Notes: generated by a model not told the origin, from the sequence alone. Positions 31,075-41,121 are shown, counted from the stretch's first letter. The stretch: 64,000 bases of DNA from JBGPOS01 sp041488155 (GCA_041488155.1 JBGPOS010000006.1:12511-76510), one strand, 5' to 3'. Numbers and translations: made by a program.

Positions 31075-32763
31075 ATGATGGAACGGCGCCTGTACCTCGT
31101 TAGTCCTCCGGGCCTTAAGGGTCGCACAAATGAGCGCAGCCAATCGGGGGGCCTGGGCGTTGCACGAAAACTAAAACCGTTCGAAAAGGAGCCTGTGGAA
31201 GTCGTGGCTCATGACTTCCTCTACCAGGCCGCCGTAGCCGAACGGGCCGGACACCAGGTGCAGATCGTCGATCTGGTGGTCGATCACGTGACCGACCATG
31301 CAAACGGCATGGCGGTCGTGGCACAGAAGCTGGCGGCCGGGCGGAAGGGTTCTCCCACGGTGGCCACGTGGATTGGCGTCCGGATGTCGATAACCTCGCT
31401 CCGCAGCGACATCCGATTCGCCAACCGGCTCAAGGCAGAATTTCCCGACGCGACCGTTTACGCGTTCGGCAGCGTCTTGATGACGACCTATCGCCACTGG
31501 ATCGGCGAAGCCAGTTTCGACTATCTCTTCTTCGGCGAGCCCGAATCGATCATCGAAGAGGCGATGGCGGCCGAAGACCCTGCGACTGTCGAGGGCGTCA
31601 TCTCAGTGGCCGGATACGTGGATCAGGACGAGCCAGGCCTGTATGACGAATCCTCCACTTCGCTCTACCTCAAGTGGCGCAAGGTCCCGGACCTCAATTC
31701 GCTCCCGCGCGCCGCCTGGCACCTTGTTGGTCTCGACCGGTATGCGCCGGGGCGAAGTCTCTCGACCCTGGGGCTGAACGTTGAAGCAAGTCGGGGTTGT
31801 TTCATGCCGTGCACGATGTGCCCGTACAACCTCATCGAAGGCCGGGCGATGCGATTCCGCACTCCCGAGAGCGTGCTGGAGGAAATCGAGTATCTCTACC
31901 GCACATTCGGTATTCGCCACATCAGCTTCCGGGATCCCAACTTTGCGGCCAACAAGCCCCAGGTGCGCGCCCTGGCTGAAGGCCTGATCAAGATGGACCT
32001 CCCGATCGGACTCGCTGCCGAACTGAGCCTCGAATTGCTCGACCGCCCGCTCCTGGAACTCATGCACCGGGCCGGCATCCGGACGCTTCTCACGGGAGTG
32101 GAGTCTGATGTCCCGGAGATAATGAAGACGCTTGGGCAGAACACCAAGATCAACCGAATCCTCGAAGAGAAGGTCCCCATCTGCGATGAGCTGGGTATCA
32201 AGCTCTGGGGCTTCTTCCTTATCGGCACGCCCGAGGAGACGTGGCACACGGTCAGGCACACCTGGAAGTTCGCCCGCTCGCTCGGCATCGAAGCGACGAT
32301 GACAATCCTCACTCCCTTCCCGGGCACCCCGATCTATTGGCGCGCGCTACGGGAGGATCTTCTTGTCCGCGGAAAGGAGATGACCTACGAGGACTGGAAC
32401 AGCTACACGGCCACCATGCGAACGTACGTCATGTCGCTTCGCGACGTGAAGCTCGCTCGCACCTGGGCCCGTCTCGAAACGTACGTCCCGTACCGCTGGA
32501 ACCAACTCACGCACGCTTCCGCCCGCCGCAAGCTGCGTGGGGTCGCGCACCTTGCGCCTCGTGTCGCAGTCCTGGGCGCGCTGCGGGCCTATGCAGCCTT
32601 CAAGCTCTTCCGGGAGGGTCGACGGGCGCTTCCTTCGACGCCGTTCGCGCCGGGCCACGGAAGAAGCGCCAAAGCTGAAGGCGAGCTGATCCCGCTCTCT
32701 GTGGTCGGTCCACAGCCCGATGACTCTCGAGCGCCGGTGGCAGGCGTAGCGACCCGCGACTGA
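31075..32763 (+). CDS. B12-binding-type radical SAM protein
   Basis: The product is 562 residues. The N-terminal part (about residues 50-185) follows the cobalamin-binding fold of B12 radical SAM enzymes, though the DxHxxG signature is not evident. The radical SAM core has Cys242, Cys246 and Cys249 (RGCFMPCTMCPYN), the cluster ligands. FRDPNF and LLTGVES follow in the expected order. The C-terminal 100 residues are a separate extension. Members in polysaccharide or hopanoid loci methylate or rearrange unreactive carbons. A role in modifying the polymer or its lipid is inferred from position. Confidence 0.82.
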   Translation: MMERRLYLVSPPGLKGRTNERSQSGGLGVARKLKPFEKEPVEVVAHDFLYQAAVAERAGHQVQIVDLVVDHVTDHANGMAVVAQKLAAGRKGSPTVATWIGVRMSITSLRSDIRFANRLKAEFPDATVYAFGSVLMTTYRHWIGEASFDYLFFGEPESIIEEAMAAEDPATVEGVISVAGYVDQDEPGLYDESSTSLYLKWRKVPDLNSLPRAAWHLVGLDRYAPGRSLSTLGLNVEASRGCFMPCTMCPYNLIEGRAMRFRTPESVLEEIEYLYRTFGIRHISFRDPNFAANKPQVRALAEGLIKMDLPIGLAAELSLELLDRPLLELMHRAGIRTLLTGVESDVPEIMKTLGQNTKINRILEEKVPICDELGIKLWGFFLIGTPEETWHTVRHTWKFARSLGIEATMTILTPFPGTPIYWRALREDLLVRGKEMTYEDWNSYTATMRTYVMSLRDVKLARTWARLETYVPYRWNQLTHASARRKLRGVAHLAPRVAVLGALRAYAAFKLFREGRRALPSTPFAPGHGRSAKAEGELIPLSVVGPQPDDSRAPVAGVATRD

Positions 32764-33011
32764 ATGGGGTCCATAGGCATCCGCCCCTGGCGGACAGCGC
32801 CTGCGGGGCACGGACTGACCGGCGCAGCCCCGCACGACCGAACGCTCCACCCGGCCTCCACGGAGGCTCGACCCTGCGGACCAAGATTGCCAGGTAGGGA
32901 TGGGGCCCAGCAGATCAGTCGAATTGACTGGCTTTCTCGCGCTACTGCTGGCGCCCACGGGTTCGCCCGGCGGCGTCCGCGCCGCACGGCAACCGGGGAC
33001 GGAGGACCTGC

Positions 33012-34163
33012 GTGGACGACGCTCAGCTTTTCGCGTCAAAGCACTGGTGGTCCGACAGGATCGGACGGCCAAGGGAGCTGCTGCGCGTCTTCGGTTGGTT
33101 GCGGTTTCTGGCCGATCGCTTCGTGATTGTGCCGGCCGCGCGGACGTTGCCGTTGGGTGCAGCGCTGTGGCTGGCGGGAGCGGCCGGGTGGCTCGACGCC
33201 ACGATCCCCAGCGGGATGAGCCGTGCCGCCAGGCGGGAGATCGAAGTCTGTACAGGCGCGACTGGGATGCGCCGGTTGAGGCTGGTTGCTCGGCGGCTAG
33301 CCGGCACCCGTCGCGATCTCGTTTACCACGTCCGAATGAACTCGGGCCGAGAACGCCCCGAGCGCTGGACCTTGATCCAGGAGAACGGCGGACCCATTAG
33401 TGGCCTGCTCTCTTCGGGCCGGCCCTTCGTTATCGCCAGCGGCCACTTCCTCAGCTCCGCGAGCACACTTCGCTACAAGGCACTGCCGCAGGCGAACAGG
33501 CCGGTTTCGGGCGAGCTTCCCCGCTGGATGCTCTCGCCACTCGAACTTCGCCGGAGACTGACTTCCCAGTCGGCGAAAGGCGCGAGACACGGGTTCTACC
33601 GAACCACGGAGACGGCCGATGAGCTGGCAGAACGGGCCGCGATTGTCCCAGATCTCTGGGCGGAGCCAAGGAACTGGGCCGAGGCGCCAGCCAGGATCCC
33701 GAGCGTCCAAGATGCGGCGTTGGCCAGGCTCCGCGAGCCCGGAGCCACCGTCTCAATCTACCCGGACGTCCATTGGGACAAGCCCAACGCCTATCACAGA
33801 CCGTTCGCCGGGGTATCGGATCGACGGTTCGCCATCGGCGCCGCCAGAATCGCCCGCCTCGCTTCGTGTCCGATTGTCCCGTACGTGGCCGTACACGGCC
33901 CAGGCCCTCGAACCGTCACGATAACTTGGGGAGAGCCCATCGAGGCTGGCGACCCCGACGACAAATCCAGCGACATTCGGGTAATGGACCGGATCATCGA
34001 TTTCATCGAGCGCCAGGTGGCCTTGCACCCATGTGAGTACCTTCTTGGGATCGGTCACGAGCGACGGTGGGACCCCGCGAGCGAGAGATGGATCTGCGGA
34101 GATTCGCTGGAAGCCCGGAAGAGCATCGCCCGAGACACCAAACAGCCTGCCGGCGCTGGTTAG
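33012..34163 (+). CDS. LpxL/HtrB-like acyltransferase family protein
   Basis: The product is 383 residues from GTG 33012. The segment RPFAGVSDRRFAIGAARIAR followed by CPIVPYVAV matches the lipid A/PIM acyltransferase family, as does the late YLLGIGHERRW. An N-terminal hydrophobic stretch (about residues 30-60) could attach it to the membrane. The family's HX4(D/E) catalytic motif is not intact: the equivalent region reads SGHFLSSAST. It may acylate a lipid carrier or glycolipid by a variant mechanism, or be inactive. It follows the radical SAM gene after a 248-base gap with no gene seen. Confidence 0.7.
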   Translation: MDDAQLFASKHWWSDRIGRPRELLRVFGWLRFLADRFVIVPAARTLPLGAALWLAGAAGWLDATIPSGMSRAARREIEVCTGATGMRRLRLVARRLAGTRRDLVYHVRMNSGRERPERWTLIQENGGPISGLLSSGRPFVIASGHFLSSASTLRYKALPQANRPVSGELPRWMLSPLELRRRLTSQSAKGARHGFYRTTETADELAERAAIVPDLWAEPRNWAEAPARIPSVQDAALARLREPGATVSIYPDVHWDKPNAYHRPFAGVSDRRFAIGAARIARLASCPIVPYVAVHGPGPRTVTITWGEPIEAGDPDDKSSDIRVMDRIIDFIERQVALHPCEYLLGIGHERRWDPASERWICGDSLEARKSIARDTKQPAGAG

Positions 34164-34218
34164 CACTTGCGGTCGGGGGCGGGCCCCCGTTTGCCTGCAG
34201 ACTGGTTCCTTCGGTGCC

Positions 34219-35703
34219 TCAGGGAGAGGCGATGGCCGACCGAAGATGCCTGGCCTCGGCGGGTGTAACGAGCCGTAGCGCAATGATGGCCGCGACATAG
34301 ACCACGGCTCCGGCCCCAATCGCTGCGAAGAGACCGAGCGGCCCCAGGGCGAGCTCCACCACCGCTACCATCGCCCCGCAGGCGCACAGCGAGAGGGCAG
34401 CCACGCGAACCGACTGTTTCCTTTCGATGTTCGCGCCCAGCATGGTCCAGATCCACGCCCCCACGAAGCACTCCGTTGCGACGGTGATGACCGATGCCCC
34501 AATCGCGCCGTTCCCGAACCACGAAACGCTCAGAGGAATTGCGGCGAGATTGATAACCGGGTTCAACACAGCCGCCCCACAGCCCACTATTGCGACACGC
34601 TTCTGCCGATCCATGGCGAACAGTGCGGTCCCGAGGATCGTGTCCATCGCCGCCAGTGGGATGTGGAGTGAAAGGATCATCAGGAGCGGGGCGGCGTCCT
34701 TGAATTGTCCCCCGCCGCCGCCTATCAACTTCGTCAGCTCAGGCGCAAGAACGATCAGTCCCGCGGCCATCGGCAACGTAATCAGGATCACGGCGCGAGT
34801 CGCGTTTGTAACCACACCTTTGAAGAAAGCTCTGTCTTTGAACGCGGCGGCCGACAGGGCCGGGTAAACGGCGGCGGTCACGACCGTGGTGCCGAAAATA
34901 GGGATCTCCGCCAACCGGTGCGCGAAGGCATACTCGCCGACAGTGGCGCTGTTAGTCAGCCCGGCCAGCAGGAGGTAGTCGATTGAACCGTAGAGCCGCA
35001 GTGCAAGGTCCCACGCAAGAAACGGCAGTCCGCCCGCAATCAGGGAGGCGGCCAACGGTCTCGACCAGTGGATCGGCCGGCCCAGGCGCCTCCAGAACAA
35101 CGTCACAGGGACTGCCATGTAGATCGGTGCGAACAGTGCGGACGCCGAGACAAGCCAGAATAGTCCGCCTCCGAGGAGCAGGATGCCAACCGTGGTGCAC
35201 TGGGCGGCGACGCCGAAGAGGGCCGCGAACATCGCCGCTTTGCCCATGGTCTGGTTTCCCTGCAAACCGGCGTTCGCGGCATCGCTGATCAGCCCGAACA
35301 CGGTAGAGCCAATCATCACCGCCAGCACGAATCGGGCCAGGTTGCCTTCGACGACGGTCAATGTGATCGCCATCGTTGGGAGCAGAAACGCCAACCAGAT
35401 GGCCACGCGCAAGGCCATCGCGTGGACAACGACGTTCGCGGCATTGTCGCGGTCCCGCGCAACTGACTTCACGATCTGGGCCGAGGTCCCGAACCCGGCC
35501 GTGAGGCCCAGAATTGCCGCGAGGGTGCCAGCGCTCGCGAAGACCCCGAGCCGGCTCGCGCCGAGAAAGCGAGGGATAAAGAGGATGCTGACCAGCGACG
35601 TGGCCCACGTTACGCCCTGGACCGAAAGCAACGCAGCCGCTGTCCGGATGATCGGACCTGCGCGCGAGGTTGTAGGTGCATGGTCCAGTGTTACGGTCGC
35701 CAA
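34219..35703 (-). CDS. polysaccharide flippase (Wzx/MATE-like)
   Basis: The product is about 494 residues from TTG 35703, which has GAGAGGTTCG before it. ATG 35808 is an alternative with 35 more residues. About 12-14 hydrophobic spans are visible (LLSVQGVTWATSLVSILFI, VFASAGTLAAILGLTAGFG, LVILAPELTKLIGG and others), as in polysaccharide_synt/MVF-type exporters. It should flip the lipid-linked oligosaccharide across the inner membrane for polymerisation. It is the only minus-strand gene in this part of the locus and faces the WecG/TagA gene across a shared promoter region. Confidence 0.85.
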   Translation of the reverse strand: MATVTLDHAPTTSRAGPIIRTAAALLSVQGVTWATSLVSILFIPRFLGASRLGVFASAGTLAAILGLTAGFGTSAQIVKSVARDRDNAANVVVHAMALRVAIWLAFLLPTMAITLTVVEGNLARFVLAVMIGSTVFGLISDAANAGLQGNQTMGKAAMFAALFGVAAQCTTVGILLLGGGLFWLVSASALFAPIYMAVPVTLFWRRLGRPIHWSRPLAASLIAGGLPFLAWDLALRLYGSIDYLLLAGLTNSATVGEYAFAHRLAEIPIFGTTVVTAAVYPALSAAAFKDRAFFKGVVTNATRAVILITLPMAAGLIVLAPELTKLIGGGGGQFKDAAPLLMILSLHIPLAAMDTILGTALFAMDRQKRVAIVGCGAAVLNPVINLAAIPLSVSWFGNGAIGASVITVATECFVGAWIWTMLGANIERKQSVRVAALSLCACGAMVAVVELALGPLGLFAAIGAGAVVYVAAIIALRLVTPAEARHLRSAIASP

Positions 35704-35913
35704 CGAACCTCTCTCGACTGGCAATCGGCCGGGAGGCAATCCCAACGCGCCGTCAACCGTGTTGATCCTGCCCGCGACTCGTTGAGGCTTCGTTGAGCGC
35801 CCGGCCATGGGGCCGCTGTGTGCTACCCAAAAGGGCGGCGCCCGGCGGTTCCGAGTGCCGCGTTCACACCCGCTCAACGGGAGATTGACTGTGGCTGTCC
35901 AATCTTCGCGGTG
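35704..35913. promoter_or_regulatory. divergent promoter region of the exopolysaccharide locus
   Basis: These 210 bases separate the flippase (minus) and the WecG/TagA gene (plus). Promoters for both are expected here. No convincing -35/-10 pair or palindrome could be fixed by eye. Confidence 0.35.
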
Positions 35914-36780
35914 ATGGTTGCTCTCCGATCGCTTCGCACTTCGACCAGCGCTGGTTACTCGGAAGCGACGCCCCGCCGTCATGTCATGGTCGGAGGTGTT
36001 CCGATCTTCGACGGCGGAATGGCTGAGGCCGTGAGTGTTTGCCTCGATCTCGTCGACCATGGTCGCGGTGGGCGAGTGGCAACGGCCAACCTGGACTTCC
36101 TCGCGCTAGCTCGCAAGCAGCGCACCCTTGCGGAAGACCTGAGGCGCTCGACGCTCGTCGTTGCCGACGGAATGCCGGTGCGGTGGTTGGCCAGGCTGGC
36201 GGGCGCCGCCCGGGCACGGCGCGTCGCCGGCGTTGACCTCGTGACCTGCCTGTGCCAGGCAGCCGGGACCTCACGGGGGCTTCGAGTCTCGCTCTACGGC
36301 GGTCAGCCTGAAGTCGCGGCAAGGGCGGCCGAGCGCCTGGCCGGCCTCGGACCGCGGATCGTGATCGCCGCGGTGGTAACGCCGCCCTTTCGGAAGCTCG
36401 CTGTCGCGGAGTTGGACCGCTTCCGCGACGAGCTCGTCGAGAGCCGGCCGGAGGTCGTCCTCGTCGCGCTCGGTTGTCCGGCGCAGGAGCGGCTGATCGC
36501 TGAGTGGCACCCGGCCCTGCCGGGAGCGCTCTGGATCGGCGTGGGCGGGACCTTCGATCTACTGACCGGCAGAAGGCGGCGTGCCCCTCGCTTGATTCAA
36601 TCGGCGGGCATGGAATGGATCTTTCGCATGGTCCAAGAACCGCGCCGTCTGGGGAGACGCTACCTGGGAAGGGACGTCCCGGCGGCCGCGGTCATCGCTT
36701 GGCAGCTACTCCTGGAGCGCCTCTGGCGGCGCCCCTCAGCTTCTATCGGTCCCCGGGAAGACGCGAGCTACCTCGACTAA
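35914..36780 (+). CDS. WecG/TagA/CpsF-family glycosyltransferase
   Basis: The product is about 288 residues from ATG 35914 (ATG 35983 and the upstream 35818 are alternatives). Family motifs are clear: RVATANLDFLALARK, VVADGMPVRWL (catalytic Asp region), SLYGGQPEVA, VLVALGCPAQERLI and IGVGGTFDLLTG. The GT26 family adds N-acetylmannosaminyl-type residues to an undecaprenyl-linked sugar; the actual donor here is unknown. The C-terminal QEPRRLGRRYL is the usual membrane-associating tail. Second step of the repeat-unit assembly is the likely role. Confidence 0.9.
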   Translation: MVALRSLRTSTSAGYSEATPRRHVMVGGVPIFDGGMAEAVSVCLDLVDHGRGGRVATANLDFLALARKQRTLAEDLRRSTLVVADGMPVRWLARLAGAARARRVAGVDLVTCLCQAAGTSRGLRVSLYGGQPEVAARAAERLAGLGPRIVIAAVVTPPFRKLAVAELDRFRDELVESRPEVVLVALGCPAQERLIAEWHPALPGALWIGVGGTFDLLTGRRRRAPRLIQSAGMEWIFRMVQEPRRLGRRYLGRDVPAAAVIAWQLLLERLWRRPSASIGPREDASYLD

Positions 36781-36879
36781 GTAGCGAGTACAGCCGAGAT
36801 ACAGCGCCTCAACGGGCTGTCAACGAATTCCCTTCAGATTATCGAGTGCGGGGCGCCACGCCTTGAAGGAGAAGCGGTC

Positions 36880-38235
36880 TTGACACGACTGGCCATTATC
36901 GGCTGCGGCTATGTCGGCGGAGTTTCTGCCGCCTGTTTTGCCGAGCTCGGGCATACGGTCGATTGCATCGACATCGACTCGGCCCGGATAGAGGTGTTCC
37001 GCCAGGGACGAAGTCCGGTCTTCGAGCCCGGCCTCGATGACCTCATCGCCAGCGGACTAAAGAGCGGCCGGCTGCGGTTCCGCGACAGCTACCCGGCGAA
37101 GATGGACGCCGAAATCGTCTTCATCGCCGTGAACACGCCTGGTTCTCAAGAAGGAGCGGCCGATCTGCGGGCCGTGCGCGACGCCATCAGCTCGGTGGCA
37201 ACGCGGCTTCGGCCCAATGGAATCATCGTCAACAAGAGCACCGTCCCGATCGGGACCGGCGACCTCGTTGAGGGGATCGCTCGGCGAAGCGCCAAGACCC
37301 GGGTGTCGGTGGTTTCGAACCCTGAGTTCCTGCGGGAAGGCTCAGCGGTGAGCGACTTTATGCGCCCCGACCGCATTGTCCTCGGCGCCAACGATCCTGA
37401 GGCCATCGAACGTGTCGCAGCGCTTTACGAGCCCCTGGGCGCCCCCATTCAACGAGTCGACATTCGCACTGCAGAAATGATCAAGTACGCCTCCAACGCC
37501 TTCCTGGCAACGAAGATTTCTTTCATCAACGAAATAGCCGCGATTTGCGAGTCCCTCGGGGCCGACGTAAATCAAGTCGCGTTCGGTATGGGTATGGACG
37601 CGCGGATCGGCTCGCAGTTTCTCGCCGCTGGCCTCGGATGGGGCGGAAGTTGCTTCCCCAAAGACGTCCGTGCCCTTGCTCACATGGCGGCCGTCCACGG
37701 CACACACCCTCAGCTGCTGCGATCGGTGATAGAGATCAACAGCGACCAGCGGCTGCGCACGGTCCAGAAGATTCGAAGCGCGGTCGGAAGCTTCGAAGGG
37801 CGGCGAATCCTCATCCTGGGCGCCGCGTTCAAGGCTAATACAGATGACGTCCGGAATTCCCCGGCGCTCGAACTCGCGAACCTCCTCTATCACGAAGGAG
37901 CGGAAGCCGTCGTGTACGACCCGGTTGTTTCGGCCGAAATCATAGCGGCGCAAGCGCCCTTTGTGGTCGTTGCCAGCAGCGTGGCTGAGGGCGGGAGGGG
38001 GGCCGATGCAGTGGTCCTCGCGACGGACTGGGACGATTTCCTGACCATGGACTACGGCCGGCTGGGCGCAGTCATGCGTTCCCGGATCGTCATCGACGCA
38101 CGCAATCGCCTGGACCCCTTAGCGCTCCGGGCCCTCGGGTTCGCCTACTACTGCATTGGGCGTCCGACTCTCGAACACCCAACCTCGCGACCGCGTGAGC
38201 AGGCGGCGCCGCTGACCGCGGCAGGGGGCAACTGA
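36880..38235 (+). CDS. ugd: UDP-glucose 6-dehydrogenase
   Basis: The product is 451 residues. The Rossmann start LAIIGCGYVGGVSAACFAEL, the VNTPGSQEGAADL segment, and the catalytic loop GLGWGGSCFPKDVRAL (Cys258, Lys262, Asp263) are diagnostic. It oxidises UDP-glucose to UDP-glucuronate with two NAD+. The product can feed the UXS-type enzyme three genes on. TTG 36880 has AAGGAG upstream with suitable spacing. The next gene starts directly after the stop. Confidence 0.95.
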   Translation: MTRLAIIGCGYVGGVSAACFAELGHTVDCIDIDSARIEVFRQGRSPVFEPGLDDLIASGLKSGRLRFRDSYPAKMDAEIVFIAVNTPGSQEGAADLRAVRDAISSVATRLRPNGIIVNKSTVPIGTGDLVEGIARRSAKTRVSVVSNPEFLREGSAVSDFMRPDRIVLGANDPEAIERVAALYEPLGAPIQRVDIRTAEMIKYASNAFLATKISFINEIAAICESLGADVNQVAFGMGMDARIGSQFLAAGLGWGGSCFPKDVRALAHMAAVHGTHPQLLRSVIEINSDQRLRTVQKIRSAVGSFEGRRILILGAAFKANTDDVRNSPALELANLLYHEGAEAVVYDPVVSAEIIAAQAPFVVVASSVAEGGRGADAVVLATDWDDFLTMDYGRLGAVMRSRIVIDARNRLDPLALRALGFAYYCIGRPTLEHPTSRPREQAAPLTAAGGN

Positions 38236-38916
38236 ATGGCATCATCCTCGATCGCCGCCCGGCCCCGGCCGGAACCTCTTGATGGCTTCGTCGAGATCGG
38301 CGCCCTGTGGGTTGTGCCAATGCCTGCGTGGAAGCGCCTGGTCGACGTTGTCGGCGCCGTCGTGGGGATGGTACTGCTACTCCCGCTGATGTTCGCACTG
38401 GCCCTGGCTGTTGTGCTCGACAGCCAGGGAGGGCCGATCTACCGGCAGACTCGCGTAGGTCGCGGGGGTCGCTGTTTCACCTGTTGGAAGTTCCGTTCGA
38501 TGCACCTGGGAGCGGATCGCATGCAGGAGAGCCTGATGCGTCACAATGAGGCCGACGGCCTCATCTTCAAGATGAAGGAAGATCCCCGCCGTACCCGCGT
38601 GGGCCGGTGGCTACGAAGGACGAGCCTCGACGAACTGCCGCAGCTCTGGAACGTGCTGACGGGCAGCATGAGCCTGGTCGGTCCCAGGCCTCCCCTGGTG
38701 ACCGAGGTACTGCAGTACGACGAACCCCACATGAGGCGCCTCGCTGCGAAACCCGGCATCACCGGCCTCTGGCAGGTGACGCTTCGCGGCCGGCACGACT
38801 TCGCCGACATGGTCGAGTTGGACGTCCAGTATGCCCGCGAGCTGTCGTTCAGGCTCGACCTCAAGATCCTCCTGATGACCTTGCCGACCGTCATAAGGGG
38901 CAGTGGCTCCTATTGA
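38236..38916 (+). CDS. initiating sugar-1-phosphate transferase (monotopic)
   Basis: The product is 226 residues. It has one membrane segment (about residues 35-60, [20 protein letters not shown]) and the bacterial sugar transferase core: [24 protein letters not shown] (catalytic Asp-Glu), SLVGPRPPL and [10 protein letters not shown]. It lacks the N-terminal multi-span domain of WcaJ-type enzymes, so it is the short form. It transfers a sugar phosphate to undecaprenyl phosphate to start the repeat unit. Confidence 0.93.
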   Translation: MASSSIAARPRPEPLDGFVEIGALWVVPMPAWKRLVDVVGAVVGMVLLLPLMFALALAVVLDSQGGPIYRQTRVGRGGRCFTCWKFRSMHLGADRMQESLMRHNEADGLIFKMKEDPRRTRVGRWLRRTSLDELPQLWNVLTGSMSLVGPRPPLVTEVLQYDEPHMRRLAAKPGITGLWQVTLRGRHDFADMVELDVQYARELSFRLDLKILLMTLPTVIRGSGSY

Positions 38917-38934
38917 AGGCGCCGTTGGCCAACT

Positions 38935-39951
38935 GTGGGCGGCGAGGCTGAAAGGCAGAGAAGCTTGCGTGTCCTTGTAGCCGGGGGGGCCGGGTTCATC
39001 GGGTCGCATCTGTGCGATCGGCTGCTGGCAGACGGCCACGACGTGGTCTGCCTCGACAACCTGTCGACGGGGAGGCAGAGCAACAGCGCAGAAGCGCTCG
39101 GGCATCCCCGGTTCAGCTTTGTCAGAGCTGATCTGGTGGACGGAGTACCCGCCACCGTGGCCGAGGTCCACCAAGTGTATCACCTGGCGAGCCCTGCGAG
39201 CCCGCCTGGCTATCAGAAATACCCGATTGAGACTCTCCGGGTGAACAGCGAAGGCACGCGCCACCTGCTGGAGCTTGCAGCCAGGAGCAGCGCCAGCTTT
39301 CTGTACGCGAGTACTTCCGAAGCCTATGGCGACCCCCTTGAGCACCCCCAGCGTGAGAGCTACCGGGGCAACGTCAGCAGCACGGGCCCACGTTCGATGT
39401 ACGACGAGGCGAAGCGCTATGGCGAGGCCCTGACAATGGCCTACTGCCGTACTCGCGGGGTCAGCGCGCGGATCGTCCGCATTTTCAACACGTATGGACC
39501 TCGGTCGGATCCCGGCGACGGCCGTTTGGTGCCGAATTTCATTGCCCAAGCCCTTCGCGGAGAACCACTTACCGTCTACGGGCACGGCCAGCAGACGCGG
39601 TCGCTTTGCTACGTGAGCGACCTCGTGGAGGGTCTCGTGCGGGCGATGGCCTCAAGCGCGACGGTTGGCGAGGTAACGAACCTGGGTAATCCCGAGGAGC
39701 GCACGGTGCTTGAGTACGCCGCAATCATCTCCCGGTTGGCCGGGGGTACCGGCGGCCTCGTCTTCTGCGATCCGGCCGTAGGAGACGATCCACAGCGCCG
39801 GCAGCCGGACATCACCCTTGCCCGCGAGCGGCTCGGTTGGATGCCAACCGTGGACCTGGAAGCCGGGCTGCGCCGAACGATAGCGGACTTCGGTGAGGCC
39901 CTCCAAGTTCGTCAGCCAGGGACCATGAAGGCCGCCCGCCCTCTGGTTTAG
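38935..39951 (+). CDS. UDP-glucuronate decarboxylase-type (UXS) SDR enzyme
   Basis: The product is 338 residues. The NAD-binding motif VLVAGGAGFIGSHL and the UXS-specific PASPPGYQKYP, ASTSEAYGDP and YDEAKRYGE (catalytic Tyr and Lys) support conversion of UDP-glucuronate to UDP-xylose. Such enzymes differ from UDP-galactose epimerase by the PASPPxYQxxP segment seen here. With Ugd two genes upstream, the pathway UDP-glucose to UDP-xylose is complete. GTG 38935 or TTG 38965 could be the start. Confidence 0.88.
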   Translation: MGGEAERQRSLRVLVAGGAGFIGSHLCDRLLADGHDVVCLDNLSTGRQSNSAEALGHPRFSFVRADLVDGVPATVAEVHQVYHLASPASPPGYQKYPIETLRVNSEGTRHLLELAARSSASFLYASTSEAYGDPLEHPQRESYRGNVSSTGPRSMYDEAKRYGEALTMAYCRTRGVSARIVRIFNTYGPRSDPGDGRLVPNFIAQALRGEPLTVYGHGQQTRSLCYVSDLVEGLVRAMASSATVGEVTNLGNPEERTVLEYAAIISRLAGGTGGLVFCDPAVGDDPQRRQPDITLARERLGWMPTVDLEAGLRRTIADFGEALQVRQPGTMKAARPLV

Positions 39952-40047
39952 GGCAAGCAAAATCGCAGCCGGGAGTCCCTCACTCAACGTCCGCTCGACG
40001 GCGGCCACTGAGACTGAAACGGTGCCACTGAACGCGGGGGTGAAGAG

Positions 40048-41121
40048 TTGATACGCGGCAAGCTCGTTGAGACGATTTTCCGGCGGCTCTGGGTAGTCGC
40101 CATCCCGATCGTCATCGTTCCCCTGTTCGTGGTGGTGATGACCGAAGGGTTCCCGACGTACGAGTCGCACGCAAAAGTGTGGGTAACCTCTCCTGTCGGA
40201 GACGCCCAGCCCGCGATTGGTCACACCAACACGTTCATGACCCCGGCCCAGAATCAGACTCAGGCGCTGAACGACCTCCTGGCGACGCAATCGTTTCGAA
40301 GGTCTGTCGTGCTGGATGCTGGAATTGCCAAGCAAACGGATAGCGAGTCATCGATCGCGAGCGCAGCCAGCGACCTGAAGGTCTCCGCCACCTCGAGTGG
40401 CGTCAACCTGTTGACGGTGACAGCGCAGGCCGGCTCGGCAGAGAGAGCGCAGGCCATCGTCTCAGGCGTAGTAGACGTTTACCTTGCCCGCGCCACATCC
40501 GAAGTTCAGCGGGATGCCTCGCTTTCCGCCGAGTACTACAAGCAGCAGCTCACGGTGGCCCAGAAGAGCCTCGACCAGCGTAGGTCCGACCTGGCCGCCT
40601 ACCTCGCGGCCAATCCCCGCGCCGCGGATCCAACCAACGCCGCCAGCCTCGATATCAACTACCGCACCATCGTCCAGCACGTCGACACGCAGCAAAAGCT
40701 CGTCGATAGCCTGCAGTTGCAACTCCAGGGAGTAGGGCTGCGGGAGGCTTCGGCTCCGCAAAGCCAGGAAGCCTCGTTCAATGTGCAGGACCCGGCCAGC
40801 AAGCCCAGCGGACCAATGCCAGTCCCTTCCACCAGGCGGTTCGGACTCCCCGCCGCCGCGATGCTCTTCGGGATACTCATCGCGGCAGGGTATGTGTACT
40901 TCGCCTATCACACCGATCACTCGATCCGCTCGAGTGAGGACCTCCAGGGCCTTGGTGTGCCGCTACTGGGCGCGGTGCCGGAACTGCGGCCAGCCGGCCC
41001 GATCCTTCGCTACACCCCCATCGGTTGGTTCATTGCCTGGAGGAAACGTGACTTCGCTCGGCAGACGGCCGCTTCTATTTCGCCCGGTGCGCCGATGGCC
41101 GCCAAGGAGAGCGCTTCATGA
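40048..41121 (+). CDS. Wzz-like chain-length/co-polymerase protein
   Basis: The product is 357 residues from TTG 40048. It has an N-terminal transmembrane span (about residues 14-33, VVAIPIVIVPLFVVVMTEG), a long periplasmic helical part (about 40-265) with the Wzz-type ALNDLLATQSFRRSV and a coiled coil (QQLTVAQKSLDQRRSDL), and a second span (about 270-290, LPAAAMLFGILIAAGYVYF) preceded by a Pro/Ser-rich stretch. No kinase domain is fused. The gene for the cytosolic ATPase partner follows with a four-base overlap. Confidence 0.85.
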   Translation: MIRGKLVETIFRRLWVVAIPIVIVPLFVVVMTEGFPTYESHAKVWVTSPVGDAQPAIGHTNTFMTPAQNQTQALNDLLATQSFRRSVVLDAGIAKQTDSESSIASAASDLKVSATSSGVNLLTVTAQAGSAERAQAIVSGVVDVYLARATSEVQRDASLSAEYYKQQLTVAQKSLDQRRSDLAAYLAANPRAADPTNAASLDINYRTIVQHVDTQQKLVDSLQLQLQGVGLREASAPQSQEASFNVQDPASKPSGPMPVPSTRRFGLPAAAMLFGILIAAGYVYFAYHTDHSIRSSEDLQGLGVPLLGAVPELRPAGPILRYTPIGWFIAWRKRDFARQTAASISPGAPMAAKESAS

